64,000 bases of DNA from Siniperca chuatsi (taxonomy: Eukaryota > Chordata > Actinopteri > Centrarchiformes > Sinipercidae), in the NCBI RefSeq assembly GCF_020085105.1, contig NC_058047.1:21966001-22030000 (forward strand), written 5' to 3'. The position numbers and the translations under genes were made by a program. How positions within the stretch are numbered: position 1 is the stretch's first letter; every line of letters begins with the position of its first letter. Below, in pieces: positions 53,155 to 64,000 of this stretch. The notes under the pieces were generated by a model. It did not search any database, was not told the origin of the DNA, and saw nothing but the letters and a program-made list of their open reading frames with translations.

Positions 53155-56100
53155 CTAACTGTTCTGAAAGAAGTCATTGCAGTTAATTTTGACCGCATCT
53201 AGAGTCAACTTCCTTCCAAACTCCAGCGACTCTATAAAGATGTTGTGACTGGGGAAGAAACCCAGCATTTCTTCCTCGTCCTCGTACTCCTCCTCCTCCT
53301 TCTCCTCGTCCATATTTCCCAGCCCGTGTGATGAGATGTAGTCGACGGTTGTGTTCGTGTCCAGAGAGGTCTGCGTGTGGTCGGAGCTGTCCGAGTCGTG
53401 GGAGAAGCTCTTGATGTAAGTGGTAAGAGGGTAGAGCAGAGTGGCTGGCTCCGTCATGGGGCTCAGGCTGGTTTGAGGAGGGAGCTGCGAGGAGACGTTT
53501 GTAGGTGTGCAGATGTCACTGCTCTGCTTGGGCAGCTCCTCAACATCCACCAGGATGGGCTGTTCTTCCTCTTGGGTTACACTGGAGTGAGTCGACTGCA
53601 GCTGGAGGTTCAACTTGCCCTATTATGAAGGGAGATACAGGCTTAAACTATGAACAGTGAGCTGCAATTTACAGTAGTTTGTATTTTATCCCCTTTTACA
53701 TAATTACCTTCTCCTGGGCACACTCTTTTGCCCATTTGCTGTTTGCAGGATCTGGCACAGCATCGAGCATGAGACACTGGAAAAACACCCAGAACCTGAG
53801 GAGGAATGTGGAAAACTGCTGAACAATATGGCATGGAAACTTTTATGGCAACATAATGATTTATTTGTATTCCGTGTCCTTTCTTTGACAACAATTGTGT
53901 GTTTTCTGCAGAACTATTGAAGAACAAAAAATGAATGGTGTGAGCTTGCTTTCACTTAATAAAATCCATGTAGTGCTGCTGTTGTTCACGTACCTCTGCT
54001 TCACTGCTGAACTCTGGCACAGACACAGCAGAAACAGCGTGATCAGAGACACGACTACACACACTAGTAGAAGGGATAGTTGGGTATTCTCTGCAACAGT
54101 GACAGTAAAAGAGGGAGATGTAAGATTGCAGCATATACATTTGTCTCCTCTGGTGCAGTCAGTTAAGGTAGAAAGGAAAAAAATCATGTTCCAGTCCTTT
54201 GAAGAAACGAGGTAGCAAGTTATAAAGTATATGTTTAGACAAATTGAAATATGAGTCAAGTTTATTTATAGAGCACATTTAAAAACAACAAACGTTGACC
54301 AAGGTATGGAGGACCGGAACTGCCAAAATAAATAAATAAATGACTCACCTATTGGTTGATCAACATCAGAGTGTGCCTTCCTCCCACAACGGTGGCTTCC
54401 GGCCACTGAGGGGCAGTCGGCTCACAACTATCATACCGAGGAGATTTACAGCTGGCTCCGACCAGGACTCTAATCTGGATCATATTTTATGGAGAAAATA
54501 TTTTCTGGTTTTCTCTCTGATGTCCTCTGGCTGCTCTGCCTCAACTCTCTGTGGTTTACTGATGAACAGATAGCTTCACTTGCTGCTAACTGTAACGTTA
54601 GCTGCCCTGAGCTAGTTAGCCATGCAGCTGCGGTCCAATTAACTGACTCTCCCTGGAGTGGGAGCTTGGAGCAACAGCGGTCCAAAGCACCTATACTACA
54701 GGAATAAACAATGACAATCCCCTAGTGCTCCCGGCTCTGAGCTCCCAGTCCGGGCAATAAGCTAATGGGACAGCTAGCTGCACAGCTAAAGTAGCTAACC
54801 GCTAACAAGTAGTTAAAGCCATCTGTCAATCAGCAAACTCCGTAAATCACCGAAAGTTGAAGCAGAGCAGCTGGAGGACATCAGAGGGAAGACCAGAAAA
54901 TATTCCCTCCATAAAATATGATCCAGTTTCTCCAAAATCAGTGAATAAAGTTATAAAATACACAGAGTAAGTTGGAAACATGAATAGACTCGTACTGAGA
55001 ATAGCAAGCAAGCCTGTTAGCTGAAGACCCATAGTTAGCCTGAGTCTCTCGAGAGAGCTCAAGCCTGATGGTTTGTTTAAGTATCACAACACAAATGTCC
55101 ATTATAAAAAACAACGGGAACCTGTCTGTCTTTATCTCCTGTGGGATGTTTTGGTGTATTATTATTATTGTGACTGGCCAGTTTGTGGAACTTCTCTTCT
55201 CTTCTCTCTAACTATGGGTCTTCAGCTAATAAGCTAGCTCACTATTCCCAGTCATCTCATCTATCATGTTTTCAACTTACTAAATAAATAAACTAAATAA
55301 ATAAATGAATGAATAAATAAATAAATAAATACATGAATAAATGAATGAAAAAATTAATATATAAATTAATTAATTAAGGAATAAATAAATAAACAAATTA
55401 ATAAATAAAATGGAAAATTAAATGGGAAAGTAAATAAATATAGGGATTAATACAAATGTAAATAAATACAGAAGCAAATTAAAACAGAAATATCAATTTG
55501 TGTCACATTTAATAAATTGTTTAATGCCCAAATTAATTAAAATATTATTTTGGTGCATTTAATGGCATATTCATTTATTTATTGAGTCATTTATTTATTT
55601 ATTTTGGCAGTTCCGGTCCTCCATACAAAGTGCTTTACAAAGAGATTAAATAAAACACAGGAATGATCAAATAGAAACACAGACATAAATGCAAAAATAC
55701 AACAATTAATAAAAGCATAGAACATCTTGATAAAATCATCAACACTAACAGCATTGGACAGGCATGTCTTCATGATGATAATTAAGAGGCTGAAGAAAAT
55801 AAATGGGTCTTTAGACGGTATCAGTGGAGGGGAAAGGTCTAATTGTTAGTGGCAAACTATTTCACAATTTAGGGCCAACAACTGAAAAAGCTCGATCACC
55901 TTTGTTTTTTTTCTGGGTGCGTGTGATGGAGAGCAGTGATTGGTCACCAAATTGGAGGGGTCGGGGAGGTGGAATAGGGGATGAGAGGTTCAGAGATGTA
56001 ACCTGGTGCCAGTCCATGCAGTGCTTTAAAAACAAATAAAAGAATTGTAAAATCAATTCTGTACTTTACTGGTAACCAATTAAGAGAGGCCAGTACAGGG

Positions 56101-59100
56101 GAGATATGGTCTCTCTTCCTGGTACCAGTAAGGAGTCTCGCTGCTGCATTTTTAACCAGCTATAGGTGAGATATGGCTGACTGACTGATTCCTACATAGA
56201 GAGAATTGCAGTAGTCAGGCGAGAGAAAATAAAAGCGTGAACTATAGTCTCCAAATCGGACGGGAATGATTTTAATTTTGCAAGTGATCTAAGATAGTAG
56301 ACGCTATTGCTGACAACTGAGTTGATTTGTTTATCAAATTTTAAACCAGAATCAAAGATAACACCGAGATTTTTTGTGTGGGGTTTTACATTCAAAGACA
56401 GAGGCCAGAGGGCATTGATTGTGGTTGCGGAGTTGTCTGATGGGCCAAAGGGACCTCAGTTTTATTCTGGTTTAGCTGAAGGAAGCTTTTTGCCATCCAG
56501 GATTTTACATCCTCAATGCAATTTAAAAGGGTGTTAGCACTGCATGGATCAGAAGGTTTCAGCGGGAGGTAAAGCTGGGTGTCCTCGGCATAACAATGGT
56601 AGGAAATATCATATTTTCTGAAAATAGACTTGAAGGAAGCATATAAATGGAAAATAAAATAGGGCCTAATATGGAGCCTTGTGGTACTCCACAGGAGATG
56701 GGTGCAGAGGAAGAGGACACATTATCAATTCTAACAGAGGTTGATCAGTCTTGGAGGTAGGAGGCAAACCACTATTCACAGGTATCCAGTGTTGCTTCAT
56801 GACAATTTGTGACTGCAGGGATGAGTACTGTATTTATTATATTAAATAAGACTTTGGGTTTCTGGGCATGTTTGAAGATGATATCAGAAAAATATATTTG
56901 GTTCTTTCTGCTTTGACATATTGGTATTGGACATCTGGTATTTAGCCAGATAGTATCTCAGATGCTGGAAAGTAACTTGGAGTTTTGTTCCATTTACGCT
57001 GTGCATAAAGGATGGGTTCACAATTGTTCAGGTCTGTCTTAAAACAATAGTCAGGTGCCCATATGAACACTGAAACTGTTTGCTGTAATCATTCCTCCCG
57101 TTCATACTGACCATTAAAAGATCCTTTCAATTTAAGTGATAGGACAAAATTCACAGTCCTCGTTTTGTGCAAAAATGTATTTAAGTTAATATGAAGCTTC
57201 AGCAGTCTGAGTTAGCCACATCAAGTGGATATCTTCCAAAGTTTCAGTTTTTTTAGTATGAAATTCCCTCTTCGTGTTACAGTCCCTCCACTGCAGCTCA
57301 TCAAGGAAACAATGTGGGGTGGGGGTGGGGGTGGGGGTGGGGGACGACAAAGAGGGATTTTTGTACTAAAAAGACAGTAAGTTTGAAAGATATCCACTTG
57401 AGTTGATGAGTTCAGACTGGTGGAGCCTCACATTAACTTCATGTAAACTGAATTGAATCTATTTTTACACAGACTGAATTTTAAGGCAGACTTGGAAAAA
57501 ATGTGAACCTATCCATGAAGCCACAGTATGTCCTTGGACAAGTCTGGTCTTAATGTTATTGCATACAGTACGCAGTCAATTTCATTTTAAGAAATTCTGA
57601 TTCATTACAGCCAATAGTTGGTGTGAAACAAATGTAACCAGCAGAACTTGTTTCATCCGATGTTAAATTAATAGTTTGACATTTTGGCAAATACACTTTT
57701 TCGCTTCTTGCAGAGAGTTAGATGAAAAGATCGATACCACTTTCATATACTGTATGTCCTGAAAAATATAAGGCTTCAGCCAGCAGCCAGTTAGCTTAGC
57801 TTAGCATTAAGACTGGAAACAGAGGGAAACCACTAACCTGGCTCTGTCCAACAAAATCCACCTACCAGCACCTCTAAAGCTCACTAATTAACACATTATA
57901 TCTTGTTTGTTTAATCTGTACAAACACTGAGATGTAAAAGCCACAACTTGTGGTTTTAAAATGACTGAAGTCTATTTCTTGGCCAGGAGGTGTCAGGTAG
58001 CCAGCGGAGACTCCAGGAAGTCACTGCTGTAGCTTCATATATTTACTGTACTGACATAAGAGTGGTATAGATCTCATCTAACTCTTGGCAAGAAAGCAAA
58101 TAAGCATATTTTCCAAACTATTCTTTTAAAGAAACTTGGAAAGCTGCTTACGGTGGATGAAGAAATGGATCTTTTGACCTGCAGGGCCTTCTCCTACAGC
58201 AGTTGAAGCAGTCATCCACAGGCTGTAGTCAGCTGGAGACAGGTCTTTGATGATATACAACCTCTCGGATGTCGATATAGAGTCTGAAATACAAATGTAT
58301 ATACATACAGCAGAGAAGCCTTTTTAAGGAAAGTTACTCACATGACTGCGTCCAAAGAGTACATGCTACAAAGAACATGCCATCACCTCAGTGTACAAGA
58401 TGTTTCAGTAAAATAACAACACCTCAGATAAATGGTTCTTACAAGGCTGCAGGTCTCCGCTGCCGATCTGTAAATAGATGGTATACTTGGTGATACAACC
58501 CCGACGCTGACCCCTGGGAATGTCTGTCCAGGTCACTTTCACTTTGTTTCCCTCAATCTTCTTTTGGACTGATGGACCAGCTGCTGGGGCTGCAAACAAC
58601 AAGCATGACCCAAAATAATAAATAATAAAGGAATATTTTAAACAAATTAACACATTTTCTATCAATTATGTTTATGTGTTCAATAAATTTTAAATTACTG
58701 AATTAACACTGTTAAGCTGATCTTAGATCTTACCTGATTCCAAAGAAGTGACACCTGTAAATCTGGTCCTACTCACTGAGCTCTCATTATAGAAAACATA
58801 CACTGCTCCCTCGTAGCACTCAAATGGCTTAATACCTGCCCAAAGAAAGATAGTGGTGGTGGTGGTGAAAAAAATATTATGGAAGAGGAAAGAGAGAAGA
58901 TGTAGTTAACTAACTTTAAAAAGTGATATCAGAAAGTCACCGACATGGCTTTTTTGTGTTATTTCACCTGTATTTACTGTAACTCTACATGTCCCACCTG
59001 TAATAACAGCATGGTTTTCATTCCTGCCCAGTCTGACCCATCTGAGCTCCTCCAGCTTGTGGCCCTCTGGGTACCACTCCACCACATATGCCGCATGTAG

Positions 59101-60759
59101 CGGTGCAGTTTCAGGCTTACTCCAGGAGATGGTGTGGTTGCCAGCAGTTACTTGCACATCCTGAAGGGGCTTGGCTGAAAAAAAGAGAAGTGTGTATGAA
59201 TACTTTTAACTGCTTAACCGTCATTACAAGAGACAATCATATAGATACCAACTGTAAACTCTTAACAGCCCAGAAAAAGAGGCAAATTCTGGTTGCACGA
59301 AGCTACTGACATAATTTAACAAGCAGTCACTCATACAAAATTAGCTTATTTATTTATTTATTTTTACCTTTTGTGTGATGGATTGTAATTCTGGCAGGAG
59401 GGGAAAGCCCTTTGGAGTTGCAAGCCCACACTGTCACCTCACAGTTGGCACAGAACGGGACTGAATAATTCCTGACATCGGCACTAATGTTAGTGTTGGA
59501 GACCAGTCCAGTGTTTGGTCTGTACACTTTGACTTTGTACCCTATGATTTTCCCTCTAGCGATGGAAATGTTTGCCTCCTGCAGTCAGAGAAATGTTTAA
59601 AAGTAAATCATTGAGCTTGACACCATATATTTGCTTTTGTTGAAGGAAAAGAAACAACAGATTTTTGTGAAAATTAACACAGTGCTCAAAATCAACATGC
59701 TGCAAGAACAGTATGTAAGACACATCATTTCTGTTCAGCTCCTCTTTTCTTGTAAACTGAAACTGTGGCATCTGCCGTCAAGTTTCACTTACCTCTCACT
59801 GTCTTTAAGTGACATTAAATGAGTGTGTGTGTGTTTGAGTGTGTGTGAGGGTGTCACCTCAGAAGTGGTCAAGGGGTGACCTTTAATTTGTGCAGAACAA
59901 CATAGTAGTGAAGCAGGAAGATCAGAAAGTGTTACTATGGCTACAACACAGCACACCCACACAGATGCAGAGAGTGAGAGAGGGGAGAGGGAACACATGG
60001 AGACTACAAACCCTCAAATTCATGAAACTGTACAGCAGTGTTATGTGGATCAAACTTCACATTCATTCACAATTTAATTTAAACTATTGAAAAGCTCTCA
60101 ACAAACTCGGGGGACTTTTTAATAAGATTTAAAACTTACCTTCCAATAAACTCTCAGGGATTTAGAGTCAGTGGCAGATTCAGCGTACCACACATCCAAC
60201 TCTTTGGCAGGAGCTAAAACAATTAAACAACATATAATACTGAAATCACATGTAAGAAGGTTGATATTTCAGTGTTTGATGTTATCGACTAGAATTGGTT
60301 GGTTTTTCAATGAATGAGTGAAAGACATGTTTATAGAATTGAAATTCTTTATCAGTTATTCCTAATTGATTGTATTAGTCTTGCATGTAGAAAACACTTC
60401 TCTGTTGGTGAGTTCAAGTGCTGTTGGGAAACTGAGACTTCACTATTAGTTACCCAGCTGCAACCTTTTTAATGCAAGAAACTACAGTTTTCACATTACT
60501 ATATTGTAATGATGCTCATGTATAATTATTGTTTGTCTTTTGGGTGTGACCCAGAAATACTTCCTGGAGACTCTAACAGCTCAAAAAAACATACTTAGCA
60601 TTGTTTTATCAGCTTGATACTTTATGACTTTACCTAATTTTATCAGAATTGCTTATAAATATGATTTTGAACAGATGACATGTCTCAGAAGTCAGCTACA
60701 GAAAATTACGCATTTCTTCTGTTTGGGGACCTCAGCTGTAAAACATGGTTAAATACAAT

Positions 60760-60792
<33 letters not shown>

Positions 60793-63579
60793 CACAGATA
60801 TTTTTTATTTGTGATTGGTGTTGACTGTACTTTTTACTCAGCGCTACCTCTCTGTGGTTTAAATGACCCTAAACATACTGTAAGTAAGATTGCCTTCATC
60901 AAATCTGCAAGCTCAGTTTGAGGCAAAGACAAGGGTTTTCGCTTCATTACTTTCCTACACATTTGGCTTTAATACGGTCAGGAGAAAAGGAAAAATCTAT
61001 TTAACGTAAACAATGAATTGATTTTGCAATTATTGTTATCATTTTTACACATACAGCAGTGGGTAAAGCCAATTTAAGCAAACAACAAGGGTTAAGATTT
61101 CAAATCAGCACCTATTCACAACTGCACTTCTATTAAATTATGTTATTACTTTCACAAGGAAAGGTAACTGTTTATTGCGGTAGATTAGCTTCCTCAAGTA
61201 TGTTTCAAAGTTGATTGTCATACTGTCCTGGATGAAACCAGTGGCTGCTTGAAAGGTCAGAAATCAACCTAGCTGTGGACGATGGTATAATCATGTGTAA
61301 TCACATGTGGGGACTTTCTTCGGTGGCTTAGACACTATGTGCTTATCCAGGAAAATGTAGAAGATTGATATACAAGTTTAATTAATGCGTTCAATACATG
61401 CTTAAACAAAGAAAATGTTAGCATTAAGACACCCTTTACCAAAAATGTGTCTTCAGCTATTTCTACCCTGACCTCTGCTACTGCTGGCTGTTCGTGGAAA
61501 GCTGATGATCTGTCACTGCTGCACATTCATACAGTAGCTTACATCTGTACAGAGACCTGCATATCTTCACACCATCAGTATTTTATATACGCAGCTATTT
61601 CCCATGAAGCATCACTATCTTCTTTACCACTTCACATTTCTTCACTCTGGCTCAATGTTTAACTGATACATTTAATAAAACTCAACTACAGTTTACTGAT
61701 GACATTTTATTATTATCTCAGTGTAAGTTGCTGCGCATACTGTGTCTCATCATTAATTAATGGTTTTGCACACACACAACACACAACCCAGTAAGGACTG
61801 TTTCAGTGGCTTATAGGTATCCTGCAGGCAGTCAGTGGTGAGCTGATAACTGCATAAAAACAACCCAACTAAAAGGAAACATTACTGCCTAATCTGATAG
61901 CTTTCATAGATAAAGTGCCACAGAGATGCTGTAAATACTCCACTCAGATATGTTTGCCCGCAGACAGAATCAATGGTGCTTTCAATTAGGAAGTGCAAAA
62001 ATACATAAAGGTTGGTCTTTGAACAAAATTAAATGGGGTAAGCGACTGGTTTGCTTACCCTCCTCTTGAGTCCAGCTATCAACGTTTTCGCTCCACTGAC
62101 TCCACAGGCCGGTGCTAAATTTGGATCTGGCTCTGAAATGGTACAACCTGTAGGGCTCCAGAGAGGAGATTGGCCAAACCTGTTCCGAACCCATCTGCAC
62201 ACCCTGTAAGTCAAAATACATGTATTTTTCATCTTATTTTCATTGGTTTAAACTCACTCATCCATGCTCCTAACTCATAGTTCAACAAAGGTTTCTGCCT
62301 GTGGTGAAGTGCCATTTATGATCACATTGTAAGAACACCTGATAGAGCATATATGGTCACATTTCAGCTTGTTTTTGGGACATTGTGAGTTCACCTCTGC
62401 TCACGTCAACCTGACACTCAGATCTGCCTTTGGCTTTGAATCAGCTGAACTTGCAGTGGCAGTATGTCTTCAAAGGTTTTAAGTAACCTGCAATATTCTT
62501 GCATTATCTCATTGAAAGTCCCTACATTTTCTAAATCTGGCCCAATCTGAACAGTTAAGACTTCTTACTGAGTCTGAATAAGATGTCCATGTCGGTGCTT
62601 CTGCTCTGTATTGGATCTCCAGGTGCTGAGTCCTCACAGACTGCTCCACTTTGATGATGCACTCTCGGGAAGAGCACTCGGGTTGGCCAAGAACAGGCGT
62701 CGATGGCATCACTGCTCGGATCAACACAGTCACCATAGTGGTCAGATAAATCAAAAACAAAAGTCTTAAGCAACTGTCACAAAACATGTCAAAGGGCACA
62801 CAAAATTGAGAGTTTTTGATGTTTGTTTTTTTTTTTGCCATAAATGCAGCGATGGAAAAGATATAGGACTCCACTGCATCATTGCTGGCCAATCAGAGGT
62901 AGTCATCACTTAGTGAAAAAAGGATGATGGATAGAGATTATTAATCATCATAAACTTCAAGATTAGAGCATAAAAGAAGGACACGTTTCACTGCAAAGCT
63001 GGTGTCAAGTTCCAGTCATGATATCATTGTCATTTCATGCCTTACAAACAACTCATGTGTAACTTCATTACACATGAAACACAACACACCCTCCATGCAG
63101 ATGTTGCCACTTATTGGAACCCTTATGGGATGACCAATGTGCTGCTGTCTTACCAATGTCACTGAGTGTGTAGTTGGTGATGATGGACACTGCAGAGCCC
63201 AGGGGATTTTGGGTTTGGACCCACACAGAGATCAGCTGGACAGATCTGGACACACTGAAATTAGCTGACGGTATAGCAGTTCCCTTACTGGAGACTTTGT
63301 ACGACACTGGTCCATCCGTGTGGTTTCCAGACACAGTTCTCACCCTGAAACACACAAAGCCAAGTGTCATTTGACAGTAGATAAAAGCAATGTGAGATTA
63401 TTGATGAGCAGTACGTTCAGTAAATAGGATGTTTCTGTTGTGGTGTCAAACTCACCACAGCACTAAACTGTTCCTAAGATAAGTGTCTCGTCCTCTGTTC
63501 CATGTGCAGAACACAACTTCCCTTTCATTGTTTATGACCTTGGAGATGCATGAAATGTTTTTAGGGCGCTCAGGTGGGT
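53155..63579 (-). CDS. il12rb2: Interleukin-12 receptor beta-2 subunit (13 C-terminal exons)
   Basis: Class I cytokine receptor of the gp130 type; pairs with IL12RB1 to bind IL-12 and signal through JAK2 and STAT4. Exons in transcription order: 63579-63456, 63344-63154, 62711-62569, 62203-62059, 60213-60140, 59578-59368, 59174-58998, 58835-58734, 58589-58443, 58283-58152, 54090-53994, 53795-53708, 53619-53155. All are GT-AG and in phase; 697 residues. Seen: cytokine-binding module (ISCISK...VVFCTWNRG, then WSQWS), three more FNIII domains, membrane helix [20 protein letters not shown], Box 1 [14 protein letters not shown], an acidic stretch, and the tail [11 protein letters not shown], which parallels human KLTLDQLKMRC. 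The three extra FNIII domains argue against IL23R. The signal peptide and N-terminal domain lie beyond the right edge. Convergence with serbp1 matches mammals. Confidence 0.92.
54243..56830 (-). pseudogene. Dead LINE (L2/CR1-like) split by an insertion
   Basis: On the minus strand the polymerase motif SCGVPQGS lies at about 56672-56694, an altered active-site box YAED (normally YADD) at 56581-56592, and [20 protein letters not shown] near 56320, then ALHGL-like and [10 protein letters not shown] parts near 55860-56030. Stops and frame changes are present. The 3' tail continues at 55626-55690, then resumes at 54243-54304, with the palindromic element at 54305-55625 between. L2/CR1 placement is from memory. 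Confidence 0.75.
54305..55625. mobile_element. Palindromic nonautonomous element with 43-bp perfect ends
   Basis: 54305-54347 and 55583-55625 are perfect inverted repeats of 43 bp, starting TATGGAGGACCGGAACTGCC. Inside, 54461-54560 and 54845-54945 form a second imperfect inverted pair (shared GATCATATTTTATGGAG), and 54966-55037 with 55205-55283 a third. 55270-55560 is rich in AAATAAAT. No transposase frame. It sits inside the LINE 3' tail in the 4-kb il12rb2 intron. The superfamily is not recognised. Confidence 0.8.
57315..57343 (+). repeat. (GGGGGT)n tract with G-quadruplex potential
   Basis: At least four successive G4-G5 runs separated by single T, in the il12rb2 intron. It lies on the strand opposite to il12rb2, so the transcript would carry the C-rich copy. 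Confidence 0.85.
57669..58126 (+). repeat. Long-TIR teleost repeat, AGTTTGACATTTTGG family, near-complete copy
   Basis: Starts ATAGTTTGACATTTTGGCAA and ends with the inverted form TTTTCCAAACTATTC. The arms also share GAGAGTTAGATGA / TCATCTAACTCTTG. Same family as 26512-26925. Noncoding. It ends about 25 bp before the il12rb2 exon 58152-58283. Confidence 0.75.
60762..60791. repeat. (TA)n microsatellite
   Basis: About 15 uninterrupted TA units in the il12rb2 intron between exons 62203-62059 and 60213-60140. The rest of this 1.8-kb intron shows no feature. Confidence 0.9.
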
Positions 63580-64000
63580 CTGAAGGACAAAGAAGAAGAA
63601 GTATTGAGCAGAGAACATAAACCCAACAATCAATCTAAACAAGGCCTTTATGAAACATTTGAAACTGCAGTAGTTCATTGCTTGTACATGGGCTGTCATT
63701 CCAACACATTACTGTAGGAATATCCAATTAGGAAGCAATATCATTAGTCATTATTGAAAACTTTATTTGGTTGTATCCTCACAAACAAAAATATTCTGTT
63801 AGTAAAGGTGAATAATAGTGATCCATAAAATCCATAATGCACTGCTATTCCTTAATGTTATCAATTACATTGCATAAACAGATTTCATCTATTTCAGTAT
63901 TGGATGTGTCATTACAGAACGAGTTTTTATATTGATAACATTGTGTGCAGGTTCCATGTTAGCGAACTGGCATATTGCATGTGTTCAAAAACAAGCTTGT

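Noticed and set aside
53777-53795. Later acceptor (after TTTTTCCAG) for the il12rb2 Box 1 exon
   Set aside because: Its phase does not match the transmembrane exon; the acceptor before 53795 restores the frame and adds the juxtamembrane FWVFFQ.
54489-54707. Small frames in the palindromic element that look alike on both strands
   Set aside because: Their likeness comes from the inverted arms of the element, not from duplicated genes.
62712-62770. Alternative acceptor giving a longer il12rb2 exon (at about 62770)
   Set aside because: Joining it to the previous exon gives an in-frame stop (GTT GCT TAA); the acceptor before 62711 gives a continuous frame.

Overview
This window is nuclear DNA from a ray-finned fish, probably a spiny-rayed teleost. 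The evidence is vertebrate genes split by GT-AG introns, compact spacing, long CA/TG, CTAT and AT microsatellites, and several repeat families I recognise from teleost genomes. There are no bacterial genes, operons or CRISPR arrays.

Layout. Positions 1-4025 (+) hold the last six exons of uap1, UDP-N-acetylhexosamine pyrophosphorylase; its 5' part lies outside the window. Positions 20631-35314 (+) hold the complete coding region of ddr2, the collagen-receptor tyrosine kinase (16 coding exons, 857 codons). A candidate noncoding exon lies far upstream at 6464-6628, and the stretch 4.6-20.6 kb is otherwise repeat-bearing noncoding DNA. Positions 37361-40314 (+) hold a complete hsd17b7 (9 exons, 351 codons), starting only about 280 bp after the ddr2 polyadenylation signal. 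Positions 40732-41121 (-) hold an unrecognised one-exon gene for a small cysteine-rich membrane protein, tail to tail with hsd17b7. Positions 41.5-43.6 kb hold two decayed LINE 3' ends pointing away from each other. Positions 44470-50751 (+) hold a complete serbp1 (9 exons, 401 codons). Positions 53155-63579 (-) hold the last 13 exons of il12rb2, converging on serbp1; its signal peptide and N-terminal domain lie beyond the right edge.

The gene order joins two blocks known from mammals: UAP1-DDR2-HSD17B7 (human 1q23) and SERBP1-IL12RB2 (human 1p31). The junction, about 40.6-44.2 kb, holds the unrecognised gene and the two LINE fragments. The genes do not form one pathway: they cover nucleotide-sugar synthesis, collagen sensing, sterol/steroid reduction, ribosome and mRNA binding, and IL-12 signalling.

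Most notable for follow-up are the unrecognised membrane-protein gene, a frame-preserving 42-nt cassette exon in uap1 that matches the AGX1/AGX2 switch, a positionally conserved but altered STAT4-docking tyrosine in il12rb2, and a 1.3-kb palindromic element with perfect 43-bp ends nested inside a LINE tail. All exon borders were read by eye from splice sites, reading phase and recalled family sequence. No alignment was run.
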